Shown: positions 41,900-50,116, counted from the stretch's first letter. The stretch: DNA of 64,000 bases from Sulfitobacter sp. F26204 (GCF_026410305.1 NZ_JAPMLQ010000011.1:31326-95325), one strand, 5' to 3'. Notes: generated from the letters alone by a model not told the origin. Numbers and translations: made by a program.

Positions 41900-43348
41900 T
41901 TAGCGGAAAATACCCAGTGACGTGCCGCCCGAAATCGTCCGGCGCGGGGCGGCCTTTTTCGCCGCAGGCTTTGGTGCTGCCCGTTTTGGTTTCGTTGCTG
42001 CACGTTTGGTCGTGGTTGTGCGGGTGCTGGTCGTTCTGCGGGTTGTAGTGGCGCGCGGTGCCACGGCTGCAGCGACCGGTGCGGCACAAGTGATGTCGTC
42101 GCGCAGCACAATCTGGCGGAACAGTTCGACGGTTGGATCAAGAGACACCGCCTCGACGCCGTCAATCTCGTCAAAATAGCGGCCTACCGAACTGCGCGAC
42201 CCCCCGCCCCACTTGCCATCAATGCCGGAACGATAACACCCCATACGTGCCAATTCGGTTTGAAGCGCAGTGGCAAGCAGTGGTGTTGGCGGATCGAATG
42301 CACCGGAGTCCACGAGGCTGCTGAATAGAGCGGCATCCTGTTCACGCAAGGCACGACGGGCTTCAAGGTTGTCATAGCTGATTTCGTTGCTGGTGACCTC
42401 GCCCTGAGGTTGGGCGGGTGAAAAAGAGGCCAGTGTCAGGTCTTCGATAATGCCCACAATGATCGAGGGTTCGGGCAGGCCAGCGGCTGTTGGCAATGCG
42501 GCCAACTGGGATTGTGGCGTCGGTGCAAAAATCACTACCTCGCCCGCTCCCGATGCCGGAGCAGAGGCGGCCTGCATTGCGACGGGGACCACGGCCACAT
42601 CGCCTGCCGGGGCACTGACCGGTGTGAGGGACACAATCGGATTGCTGACGCTGGCGACGCTTGTTGTGTCGCCGAGCAGGGAAACAACGGGGGACGCTGG
42701 CACGGCTGCGGGGCGCAACACAGGCTCTGTCGTCAGGGTCGTTTTGATCGGCACGCCGTCCAGCAGAACGCTAAGCGGGGTTTCTTCCAGCGGCTTCACT
42801 CTGAGCAGGTCCGTCATGCGGGCCCCGTCGGCGGGACATGCTGCATCGGTTGCGGCGGAGACCGCGCTGAGCAATTCCATACCGGGATGTGCCAGTGGCA
42901 ATACCAGCGCGGCAGATTGCGCCGGACAAGCCTCGATCAACAGGGCGACATTGGTCAGGCCCGCCTGCGCCAGCCGGCTGACAACATCGTCAAAGCGCAG
43001 ATCACCATCCCCAAGTCGCAGCCCGGCACCATCCCCTGAAAGAGGTCCGGTCAGATAGACCACGGCATGTTTGCTGACGGTCAACGTATCAACGGACGCC
43101 ATCACCGTTTCACGGGATTGATCCCGCAACAGTTGTACAACGTCCATGCCCCCCCTGCGCAGTGCTTCGGCGGCATGAAAGGCATCGGAAAAAGCACGCG
43201 GCGCCTCTGGTCCGGATTGACCGATGACAAGCCCCTGCCATTCCTGTCCACTGGCTGGAACAGCCAGAACAGAAGCAGTGGCGCAACACAGAGTCGCCAG
43301 CCAATTGCGCAATTTCCCAGGTCGCCCGGAAGGGGTCATGTTGAACAA
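41900..43348 (-). CDS. Degenerate caspase-like protein with peptidoglycan-binding-like domain and basic tail
   Basis: A 482-aa exported protein (signal peptide to about ASGQ35). Residues about 35-200 follow the caspase fold order but are altered: the YYAGH position reads YLTGPLSGDG with no His, while the Cys position survives in ALLIEACPAQS (about 139). A long Pro/Val/Ser linker follows. Residues about 355-390 (LQTELARMGCYRSGIDGKWG) resemble a PG_binding_1 repeat with the IDG.WG core, and a second Cys lies about 45 residues on. The last ~60 residues are Arg/Lys/Ala/Thr-rich and end in GGTSLGIFR. It is probably co-transcribed with the M23-SLT gene. I infer a non-catalytic caspase homologue that localises at the cell wall. 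Confidence 0.6.
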   Translation of the reverse strand: MFNMTPSGRPGKLRNWLATLCCATASVLAVPASGQEWQGLVIGQSGPEAPRAFSDAFHAAEALRRGGMDVVQLLRDQSRETVMASVDTLTVSKHAVVYLTGPLSGDGAGLRLGDGDLRFDDVVSRLAQAGLTNVALLIEACPAQSAALVLPLAHPGMELLSAVSAATDAACPADGARMTDLLRVKPLEETPLSVLLDGVPIKTTLTTEPVLRPAAVPASPVVSLLGDTTSVASVSNPIVSLTPVSAPAGDVAVVPVAMQAASAPASGAGEVVIFAPTPQSQLAALPTAAGLPEPSIIVGIIEDLTLASFSPAQPQGEVTSNEISYDNLEARRALREQDAALFSSLVDSGAFDPPTPLLATALQTELARMGCYRSGIDGKWGGGSRSSVGRYFDEIDGVEAVSLDPTVELFRQIVLRDDITCAAPVAAAVAPRATTTRRTTSTRTTTTKRAATKPKRAAPKPAAKKAAPRRTISGGTSLGIFR

Positions 43349-43423
43349 ACTCCTGTCTTCCGTGTGATCCTACATCAAAAACCCGTTTGAGGGCGAGTCG
43401 CAAAGACAACAGACGGAAAATGT

Positions 43424-43843
43424 TTATGGTGGTGGTGGATAAATGAATACGGTCCAGCGTTCGCTCTTGCGGGTATCGACCTCGTGAAACCGTGCCTCAA
43501 TCAGACCCCGCACCAGACAATCCTGTTCGCCGCGTATCTCAAAGCGGTCCGGTGCAACACACATGGGTGTTGAACCGGCAAGGACTTGTCGACCAAAAAC
43601 ATCTTTTGCATAGACGTAAAAATAGCGTGCCGTGAGTGTATCATTGATGACATTGGCACATTGATTGGGCCCGATTGTCCACCAGCCGGAGGTTTCAAAA
43701 GCATCTCGATCATAGGCCCCCAGGGCAACATTGATCACATCCAGGGTCTGATTACAGACAGCAAATTGGGCGGAAACCGGGGATGTTGCGGCGCAGACAA
43801 GGGTTGCAATGCTTGCCAAGGATTGCAGGAATTTGCCACGCAT
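43424..43843 (-). CDS. DUF1036 exported protein
   Basis: A 139-aa protein with a signal peptide (cleavage near VSAQ). The mature part matches the alphaproteobacterial DUF1036 family: FAVCNQTLDVINVALGAYD, then ETSGWWTIGPNQCANVIN and YFYVYAKDVFG. Four Cys probably make two disulfides. The function of the family is not known to me. It lies upstream of the caspase-like and M23-SLT genes on the same strand with a 75-base gap, so the three may form one transcript. It is divergent from the 171-aa exported protein gene. Confidence 0.75.
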   Translation of the reverse strand: MRGKFLQSLASIATLVCAATSPVSAQFAVCNQTLDVINVALGAYDRDAFETSGWWTIGPNQCANVINDTLTARYFYVYAKDVFGRQVLAGSTPMCVAPDRFEIRGEQDCLVRGLIEARFHEVDTRKSERWTVFIYPPPP

Positions 43844-43921
43844 TCGTCACTCCGACACAAATAGACCCCCTGCAGTTGGCATCAAAAAAACCGCGAAATC
43901 AACGGCTTCCGGCGGTTTGCG

Positions 43922-43991
43922 TGAATAATGCATCACTATTCAGCAGGTTAGCCAAAATTGTGCTGAAAAAATGCGCTGAATAGAGTATAGT
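43922..43991. promoter_or_regulatory. Divergent regulatory region with GAATA/TATTC inverted repeats
   Basis: CTATTCAGC (43936-43944) and GCTGAATAG (43975-43983) are perfect 9-bp inverted arms; a further TGAATA (43922-43927) faces TATTCA (43937-43942). TATAGT (43986-43991) resembles a -10 box only seven bases from the next ATG at 43998, implying a leaderless transcript. The set suggests a shared operator for both directions. Confidence 0.4.
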
Positions 43992-43997
43992 CAACGG

Positions 43998-44513
43998 ATG
44001 ATACGTATTATTTGCATAACGTTCGTTCTGGTACTTGTGACCATTGGTGGGGGCATCAGCCTGTCAAATGCCCATGGCTCTGCCGGCAAGGCTGCGATTT
44101 CCTCGCTAGACGTTTTTGCACCTGATGCTGTAAAGCGCGAAATTTTTGCCGCGCCGCTGCAACCGGTTACGCGCACCGGATCGGCAGAGGTCGTGACAGC
44201 GGATGTTGTGACCAAAGACGTTACGCGAGCAGATGGTTTCCAATGGCGTATCTTTGGTCCTTCACTGGCTCCGCAGCGCGGAATGCGTCCCAAATCACGC
44301 ACTGACACGCAGACCCAAACAGCTCAGGTTTCAGTTCCGCAGGCACTTAGCCCGCCAGCATTGGATTCCAAAGCGACCGCCGCAAAGCCAAACGCGCCGC
44401 GCGCGCGCACCACTGCTGCGCCCGCGCTCAAGGTGCATCCGGTCCCTGCGGTGAAGACCCGTAGCATGCACAGCAATCCGAACCCCGGATTCCTGATCGG
44501 CGTTTTCCGCTAG
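43998..44513 (+). CDS. Unrecognised exported 171-aa protein
   Basis: I do not recognise this protein. It starts with a hydrophobic signal or anchor (IICITFVLVLVTIGGGISL), then a low-complexity region rich in Ala, Thr, Val and Pro (PNAPRARTTAAPALKVHPVP), and ends in NPGFLIGVFR. That end resembles the LGIFR terminus of the caspase-like protein encoded at 41900-43348. No ribosome-binding site precedes the ATG, and a -10-like box is immediately upstream. It may be a small inner-membrane-anchored periplasmic partner of the neighbouring envelope proteins. Confidence 0.55.
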   Translation: MIRIICITFVLVLVTIGGGISLSNAHGSAGKAAISSLDVFAPDAVKREIFAAPLQPVTRTGSAEVVTADVVTKDVTRADGFQWRIFGPSLAPQRGMRPKSRTDTQTQTAQVSVPQALSPPALDSKATAAKPNAPRARTTAAPALKVHPVPAVKTRSMHSNPNPGFLIGVFR

Positions 44514-44654
44514 GATCGCCAGCCTGGTAAAATGGCTCTCATTTTCGCATATTTTATGGTATAAAATCACTTTCTGCAACAATTCTGATTGACTTGTGAC
44601 GCTCTAGGCGGCGCTATAGTAGACAATTGCTTTACAAGATTGCAGGAAAAATAA

Positions 44655-45083
44655 ATGTCATTTCATCGCCTATTTGTCACCGTCTTTGCCGCTTCCCTTG
44701 CCGTCGCAACCCCGTCCTTTGCTCAGGAAGAACCGACATTTTCACTTGAATTGAACGGAGCGACCGAAACGGAAAGTGGCAGTTGCCGTTTGACCTATGT
44801 TGCAGCGAACCGGACCGGCAAAACGCTGGAAAGGACCGCCTATGAAGTGGCGGTGTTCGATTCCCAAGGTGCCGTGACCCGCTTGCTGGTGCTTGAATTC
44901 GGGGCATTGATTGAAGGCAAGACCAAGATCTTGCAATTTGACCTGAGCGGCACGCCTTGCGGATCGATTTCGCGCATTGTTGTCAATGATACGGCGGCTT
45001 GCACTGTTGCAGGTGCGGAGGCGCCGATCTGTATGCAGTCCCTGACCGCCTCTTCACGCACAGCAATACAATTCGGCATCTGA
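44655..45083 (+). CDS. Unrecognised exported 142-aa protein
   Basis: I do not recognise this protein. It has a clear signal peptide (SLAVATPSFAQEE, cleavage after SFA) and a mature part of ~118 residues with four Cys (SGSCRLTYVAAN, GTPCGSISRIVV, TAACTVAGAEAPICMQ). The spacing suggests an immunoglobulin-like beta-sandwich closed by disulfides. GCAGGA lies nine bases before the ATG. It is followed after 49 bases by exbB and so probably belongs to the exbBDD-tonB-like operon as a periplasmic partner. The 141-base gap before it has a TATAGT box at 44615-44620. Confidence 0.6.
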   Translation: MSFHRLFVTVFAASLAVATPSFAQEEPTFSLELNGATETESGSCRLTYVAANRTGKTLERTAYEVAVFDSQGAVTRLLVLEFGALIEGKTKILQFDLSGTPCGSISRIVVNDTAACTVAGAEAPICMQSLTASSRTAIQFGI

Positions 45084-45132
45084 TCACTAGATCACGGCGT
45101 GCATTGGCACGGATGACGACGGAAAGGATGTT

Positions 45133-45774
45133 ATGGACCAGTTACTCGGGACGCAGATCAACCCGGCCACTATTGTGGTCTTTTTCGCTTTGGCGGTCCT
45201 GTCATTTTTATCGGTGACAGTATCGGTTTACAAAGTCTTTCAGTTTGCCCGAATGGGCGTCGGCAAACGCGCCCGTGCCGAAGAGATCCTTGATACATGG
45301 CTGTCAGGTCGTGGCGATGATGCGATGAAGCTTGCTTCGGATCGCAAGTCGGTTCTGGCGCGTATCCTGCAAGCTGTGTTTTCAGGAGTTCAGGCAAAGC
45401 CAGGTGAAACCGGATATGCCGAGGAACTGGGACGCCAGACGGCGATCATCGAATTGGCCACCATGACAGAGCGGATGCGCTTGCTGGAAATGGTCGTTCA
45501 GGCTGCGCCGATGCTTGGCCTGCTCGGCACCGTGATTGGCATGATCGACGCCTTTTCTGTTTTGTCTCTGTCAGAGGGAGGTGTTGATCCTGCTCTGCTT
45601 GCCGGGGGCATCTGGACGGCCTTGACGACCACGGCGGTAGGCCTTGCGATTGCGCTGGTAGCCTATTTCTTTGCCAGTTGGTTCGAAAGCCGTATCGACC
45701 GTGAACGCAACCTGATCGAGGCCGCAATCTCTGCTGCGATCTATGGTCGGGTTGACCCAACCGCAAAGGCATGA
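45133..45774 (+). CDS. exbB: ExbB/TolQ/MotA-type proton channel subunit
   Basis: A 213-aa inner-membrane protein with three helices (about 14-36, 122-145, 160-182). The MotA/TolQ/ExbB core is visible: ATMTERMRLLEMVVQAAPMLGLLGTVIGMI, and the third helix GGIWTALTTTAVGLAIALVAYF with the conserved Thr/Ser-rich face. ExbB pentamers and ExbD dimers form a rotary motor powered by proton flow. GGAAAGGA precedes the ATG. It is followed directly by two exbD-type genes and a TonB-like gene. Confidence 0.88.
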   Translation: MDQLLGTQINPATIVVFFALAVLSFLSVTVSVYKVFQFARMGVGKRARAEEILDTWLSGRGDDAMKLASDRKSVLARILQAVFSGVQAKPGETGYAEELGRQTAIIELATMTERMRLLEMVVQAAPMLGLLGTVIGMIDAFSVLSLSEGGVDPALLAGGIWTALTTTAVGLAIALVAYFFASWFESRIDRERNLIEAAISAAIYGRVDPTAKA

Positions 45775-45781
45775 TGGGCGC

Positions 45782-46246
45782 GTGGCCAGTGGCTTTTCTC
45801 TGAACCTGCCTCAGCGGCGTACAAATTACCGCTTTGCGTTGACGCCTCTGGCCGATGCGATGTTTCAGTTGTTGATCTTCTTTATGCTGACTTCCGGTTT
45901 GACGCCCTATTCTCTGTTGCCGTTTCAGAGTGCACCGGCACAGGCCACCGCAGAGCCCAGCGTCGCCGCCGAAGACGGGACATTGCCCGATACGCCTGCG
46001 ATGGATGAACAGGGCGATGTTGCGCTTTGGACTATCGAAGCCAAAGCAATACTGGTGGGTGGTCAACGGTTCGGTTTTGATGCACTGGACGATCTGGCAG
46101 GGGCGTTGGGTACGGCCGGTTCACCGGGTGCCGTCGTTTTGATTGTTCGCCCGTCGGCGCAGGTACAAGACATCACAACGGTTCTGGCACGCCTGTCAGC
46201 CGCTGAAGTTTCGTCGGTTCAGGTGAGTATCGGGGAGGAGTTCTGA
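45782..46246 (+). CDS. exbD: ExbD/TolR-type subunit, copy 1 (conserved Asp present)
   Basis: A 154-aa protein. GTG at 45782 gives the expected short cytoplasmic start (ASGFSLNLPQRR); the frame also reaches back to an ATG at 45743 inside exbB, so the start is uncertain. The membrane helix reads LTPLADAMFQLLIFFML, with the Asp that carries protons in ExbD/TolR. The periplasmic part ends with the usual beta-alpha-beta fold (GAVVLIVRPSAQVQDITTVLARL and VSIGEEF). The next gene starts one base after its stop. Confidence 0.82.
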   Translation: MASGFSLNLPQRRTNYRFALTPLADAMFQLLIFFMLTSGLTPYSLLPFQSAPAQATAEPSVAAEDGTLPDTPAMDEQGDVALWTIEAKAILVGGQRFGFDALDDLAGALGTAGSPGAVVLIVRPSAQVQDITTVLARLSAAEVSSVQVSIGEEF

Positions 46247-46247
46247 T

Positions 46248-46646
46248 ATGCGCAAAAGCCTTCTGCCCGTTCAAACCCAGCCGCTTAAACCTGATGTTTC
46301 GTTGTTTATCGTGAATATCGTTTTGCTGTTGATACTGTTTTTCCTTGCTACCGGATCGCTTGTTGCCACACCGGATCAAGGTGTGAAACTGTCCGAAACC
46401 AGCGATCTGCCAATTGATCAATTGCCCTCGCCCGTGCTGGTGGTCGAAGACAACGGCACGCTGACCCTTGATGGTGAACCTGTCGCAAGCGGCGATCTGG
46501 CGCAGGCTCTCGCGGGCGCGCGCATTTTGCATTTGTTGATCGATCGCAGCGCACCGGCGCTTGACCTGTTGGAGCTGGTTGACCGGCCGGGGCTGAAGAA
46601 CCTGGATATTCGCCTTGTCACCATTCACCGGAGCGGGGAGATATGA
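46248..46646 (+). CDS. ExbD/TolR-type subunit, copy 2 (membrane Asp replaced by Asn)
   Basis: A 132-aa protein with GGGGAGG before the ATG. Its single helix reads DVSLFIVNIVLLLILFFLATGS, here quoted in part as IVNIVLLLILFFL: aligned on the ExbD consensus (LIDVVFLLLIFFL) the proton-carrying Asp is Asn. A periplasmic domain of the ExbD fold follows (LTLDGEPVASGDLAQAL, LLIDRSAPALDLLELV). The stop overlaps the next start (ATGA). Pairing with copy 1 would make a heterodimeric stator element. Confidence 0.78.
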   Translation: MRKSLLPVQTQPLKPDVSLFIVNIVLLLILFFLATGSLVATPDQGVKLSETSDLPIDQLPSPVLVVEDNGTLTLDGEPVASGDLAQALAGARILHLLIDRSAPALDLLELVDRPGLKNLDIRLVTIHRSGEI

Positions 46647-48028
46647 ACTTTCTTCCTTACAATGGTACCGGTCTGAGTGGCTGGTTGGCGGCCACTTCGG
46701 GGGCAATCGTGTTGCATGGCGTTGCGATTGGCCTGGGCTTTGGAGGCTTGCAAAATGTTCTGGCCTTGGCGGCACCTGCTCCGGAAACGCGTCCGGAATA
46801 CACGATCACGATTGCCCCACTGGACAGCGATACCATTGCCGGCCTGCTCAAACAGGAGGGCGAAGCCGGTGCTGATGACGGGAATGGCATTGATCCAGCA
46901 ACGCCGGAAACGATGGAGGATGTGGAACGCGAGCAACTTGCCGCATTGGAGCCTGAAGAAAGTGCCCTGCCTGAACCCGTGGTTCCCGAAGCAATCGAGC
47001 CAGAGGCGATAGAACCGGAGCCAGAGTTGGAAGCGCAAGAGCCGGCCGCTCTCGAACCGGAAACACCCGACGCGCTTGACCCGGTTGTCGCCACCGCTCC
47101 CGAAGCGGCACCGGAAACGATCGAACCGGTTTCTCCTGTTGCTCTGGACACGCCGGATCTTGGTCCGTTGATCCCCGAAACCGTGACGGCTTTACCCTCG
47201 TCTCAGGCGCTTTCGCCGGTTGCGCCGGTCGGCACGGCCGGATTGATCACGGCACCTGTGCCCTCTGCTTCGGAAACGGTGCCACGTGTGCCACTCGAGG
47301 CGGAAACAATTCGTCCGGCGGCGGCAACAGGCACGGTGGTTGCTGCGGTCGGGCGACGCCCCAATGTTGCACCCGCAGCTCCCAGCGCCGCCGCGCCGGC
47401 ACCATCTGCGCAGGATCTTGCCATCGGCGAATTGTTGCGTCGGATACAAACGGCAGTTACGGATCCCTGTCTGTTGGCCCTGCCCCGCCGCGATGGCGCC
47501 GATGGCGTTGGCCTGGCCTTGATCGCCAGTTCTGATGCGGCAATGGCGCGGTTTAGCGAAACCGTATTGACCGAAGCAGATCAGGACATTCGCCAGACCC
47601 GCGCTTTGGTGGACGAGCGCCAATGTGCCGCGTTGAACTATGTGCGCCTGAACAAGGATTACCCTGCAACCCAGTTGGGTTTGCGGCTCGACTCTGTCGA
47701 AGTTCTGTCGGGCAGCAACCTGACAGGTGTGCTCCGGGGGACGGCGGGGCGCTATGTGACCTTGTTGTTGATAGATAACAACGGCGTTGTGCAGGATCTG
47801 CAGCGCTTCATGTCTTTCTCGGGGAATTTTGCGCGTTTTGACATTCCGGTAACCCGTGTGGGCAATGCCCGTGACACCAAACAGGTGATTCTGGCCATCG
47901 CAACGCGCCGACCTTCAACCGTGATCCGCGACCGGTCTGGCCGCTTGGCGCAGGATGTATTTGCCGGACTCGGCGGTGAGGTTGCCACACAAGCGGCCAT
48001 TGCCATTACCACCTTTGATGTGCGTTAA
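46643..48028 (+). CDS. TonB/TolA-like protein with periplasmic domain shared with PpkA
   Basis: A 461-aa protein. One N-terminal helix (about 11-35) contains LHG, as in the His-bearing membrane segment of TonB. A long Glu/Pro-rich stretch (about 70-200, repeats of the kind EPEAIEPE) could span the periplasm, as in TonB/TolA. Instead of a TonB C-terminal domain it ends with a ~190-residue domain (about 270-461): a Cys pair (DPCLLALPRR, ERQCAALNYV), a DUF4384-like strand set LTGVLRGTAGRYVTLLLID, and VILAIATRRPS. The same order is found in the C-terminus of PpkA encoded opposite. It ends three bases from the convergent ppkA stop. Confidence 0.7.
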   Translation: MNFLPYNGTGLSGWLAATSGAIVLHGVAIGLGFGGLQNVLALAAPAPETRPEYTITIAPLDSDTIAGLLKQEGEAGADDGNGIDPATPETMEDVEREQLAALEPEESALPEPVVPEAIEPEAIEPEPELEAQEPAALEPETPDALDPVVATAPEAAPETIEPVSPVALDTPDLGPLIPETVTALPSSQALSPVAPVGTAGLITAPVPSASETVPRVPLEAETIRPAAATGTVVAAVGRRPNVAPAAPSAAAPAPSAQDLAIGELLRRIQTAVTDPCLLALPRRDGADGVGLALIASSDAAMARFSETVLTEADQDIRQTRALVDERQCAALNYVRLNKDYPATQLGLRLDSVEVLSGSNLTGVLRGTAGRYVTLLLIDNNGVVQDLQRFMSFSGNFARFDIPVTRVGNARDTKQVILAIATRRPSTVIRDRSGRLAQDVFAGLGGEVATQAAIAITTFDVR

Positions 48029-48031
48029 ACC

Positions 48032-50116
48032 TCAAAGTTCTTCTTTTGCTTCGGTTGGTGTTTCAGGTTCCGGCGGCATCAGCATTACATAGCCCAGACT
48101 GGCCGAAGCGGCACCACCGCGTCCAGCAATCTCATCTAGAAGGGGTGCCAGCAGATCTTTTGCCAGAACGCCATCACTGGCTGTTGCAGCCCGTGCAAGC
48201 GGCGTGTCGCTGGCCAATATCAGGACAAGTTGCGGCACAGCCTCGGATCCTTCGGCAAGGTTCAATCCAAAACTCAGACTGCGTTGCCCGCCAACAGGGT
48301 CTGACAATCTGCCGGTCAGGTTAAAGACGGCTCCATTTGGCGTGATCAATGCAGCCCAGACCGATTGCGCACCGATCCCGCCGATGCTGAGGGTCATCGC
48401 CTCACCTGAAATCATCTGATCGGTCGACATCTGCACCCTGGGTGCTTCGCGACCGCGCCCCTGCAGGGCATGGATGAATTCAAGAGCTTCGCATTGTTCG
48501 GAGGTAACCTGCCGTGGCAAAATGGCCGGGCGTGCGCCGAATTTTTCTTCGTAAGCGACTGGCAGGCCGGGAAAAATGTCGCCGGTTTCCGAAAAAGCTT
48601 CGATCATACCGGCCCTTTGTCCCGCGGCAACCCGTGTCAACAATGCACATCGACCCGCATCGAAATTAGCCAGGAATCCGGCGCGGGTGTTGGTCTGACG
48701 GTCGGGCATGCCCGCCGAAGTGCCGCTGCGCGCCGGAGTTTCGACAGGGTCACCCTTATCGCCGATCATGCCCATCTGCCATGCGCCGAACCCGACAACA
48801 CCGCTGACCACAACAAAGGCGGCTACCAACAGACCCAACGCCTTGTTGCCGCCACCGTTTTCGGTTTCGGGTTCTGGCGGAATCGTGGCTGGGGCCATGG
48901 TTTGCGGTGCCAGAGTAGCCGGATAGATGCTGCGTTGGGTCATGCCGCCAACCGGCATTTGCAAACCATGCGGCGGTGCCGTTAGCGGACCGGTCGTCAG
49001 CGAGGCATTGAAAGGCATACCTTCTCGGTAATTTGGTGGGATCAACTCGGGATGATCCAGCATGCGCTGAACTTCGTCCATCGAATTGGGTCGACGCATT
49101 GGATCAGGCTCAAGCATATGGCTGAGGATCGGGCGCAATGTTATCGGCACCGCCGACAGATCAGGAATGGTCAGCCGTGATTGTACAGCGACAACAATTG
49201 AACTGCCCATATCAAGCGGCGTACCGATGGCGGCGGCAGCCGTCAGCAGTGCCAATCCATACAGATCGGCGGGGGGACCAACCTCGCCACCGCCCAATTG
49301 TTCGGGTGCTACATATTTGTATTTGCCTGCAAACTGACCATGGGTGGTGCCCTCTGTCACTACAGTTGATTTGGCGATGCCAAAATCGATGAGACGCGCC
49401 TGGCTGACATCGCCGCCGGGCAACATGACGTTGTCCGGAGACAGATCACGATGCACCACGCCTTGTCCATGGGCCTTGGACAACCCGCCGCTCAGACGTT
49501 TGAGAAGTGTCTGGACCGCAGGTGGAGGCAAAGCACCGTATTTCTTGATGTGATCAGAGAGGGGAATACCTTCGATAAACTCCATGACCAGAAAATACTG
49601 ATCAAGGTCGCGGTCGTGCACATAGTTGTAATAGCGTACGATTGCCTCGTGGGCGAGCTGGCGCAGGGTGCGCGCTTCGCGTTTGAACATCAGCCCTGCT
49701 TTTTCGTCTTCGGCCAGTTCCGGCAGGATCGCCTTGATCGCGACGGGATCTCCTGTGCCGATCTCGACACCACGGTAAACCGCGCCCATGCCGCCTGATT
49801 TCAATACCTCTTCGATCTTGTAGTTGTTGTTGATCGTTGTACCGACCCCCAATGCGGTCGGGCTTTTGGTGACATAGCCCGGGTCGGCGGGTGGCGTTGA
49901 AGGCGTCAAATCACTGGCTGGATCTTCCGAGGAATCCCCCGCCTGCGGATCATGTCCCGGATGCGACTGAAATTGCGTCGCTTCCTCATCTTCAACCGGC
50001 GCTGGCTCTTCTTGCGGAGTATCGGGTTGCGGCAAGGGCACGATACGCGTCTTGTCGTCGTCCTCATCCTCATTGGGCAGTGGTTCGGCGCCCTTGTTTT
50101 TATCGTCCTGGCTCAC
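48032..50116 (-). CDS. ppkA: T6SS serine/threonine kinase PpkA with periplasmic sensor domain
   Basis: A 694-aa protein from GTG at 50116, overlapping the pppA stop (GTGA). An acidic N-terminus with DDDKTRIVPL (Thr23) precedes a Hanks-type kinase domain (about 95-360): GGMGAVY, VAIK (about 126), HRDLSPDN (about 222) and DFGIAKS. A Pro-rich juxtamembrane region leads to one helix (about 428-450) and a ~230-residue periplasmic domain with two Cys (GRCALLTRV, SEQCEALEFIH), paralogous to the end of the TonB-like protein. In Pseudomonas and Agrobacterium PpkA phosphorylates Fha or TssL to switch the T6SS on, and PppA reverses it. Confidence 0.93.
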   Translation of the reverse strand: MSQDDKNKGAEPLPNEDEDDDKTRIVPLPQPDTPQEEPAPVEDEEATQFQSHPGHDPQAGDSSEDPASDLTPSTPPADPGYVTKSPTALGVGTTINNNYKIEEVLKSGGMGAVYRGVEIGTGDPVAIKAILPELAEDEKAGLMFKREARTLRQLAHEAIVRYYNYVHDRDLDQYFLVMEFIEGIPLSDHIKKYGALPPPAVQTLLKRLSGGLSKAHGQGVVHRDLSPDNVMLPGGDVSQARLIDFGIAKSTVVTEGTTHGQFAGKYKYVAPEQLGGGEVGPPADLYGLALLTAAAAIGTPLDMGSSIVVAVQSRLTIPDLSAVPITLRPILSHMLEPDPMRRPNSMDEVQRMLDHPELIPPNYREGMPFNASLTTGPLTAPPHGLQMPVGGMTQRSIYPATLAPQTMAPATIPPEPETENGGGNKALGLLVAAFVVVSGVVGFGAWQMGMIGDKGDPVETPARSGTSAGMPDRQTNTRAGFLANFDAGRCALLTRVAAGQRAGMIEAFSETGDIFPGLPVAYEEKFGARPAILPRQVTSEQCEALEFIHALQGRGREAPRVQMSTDQMISGEAMTLSIGGIGAQSVWAALITPNGAVFNLTGRLSDPVGGQRSLSFGLNLAEGSEAVPQLVLILASDTPLARAATASDGVLAKDLLAPLLDEIAGRGGAASASLGYVMLMPPEPETPTEAKEEL

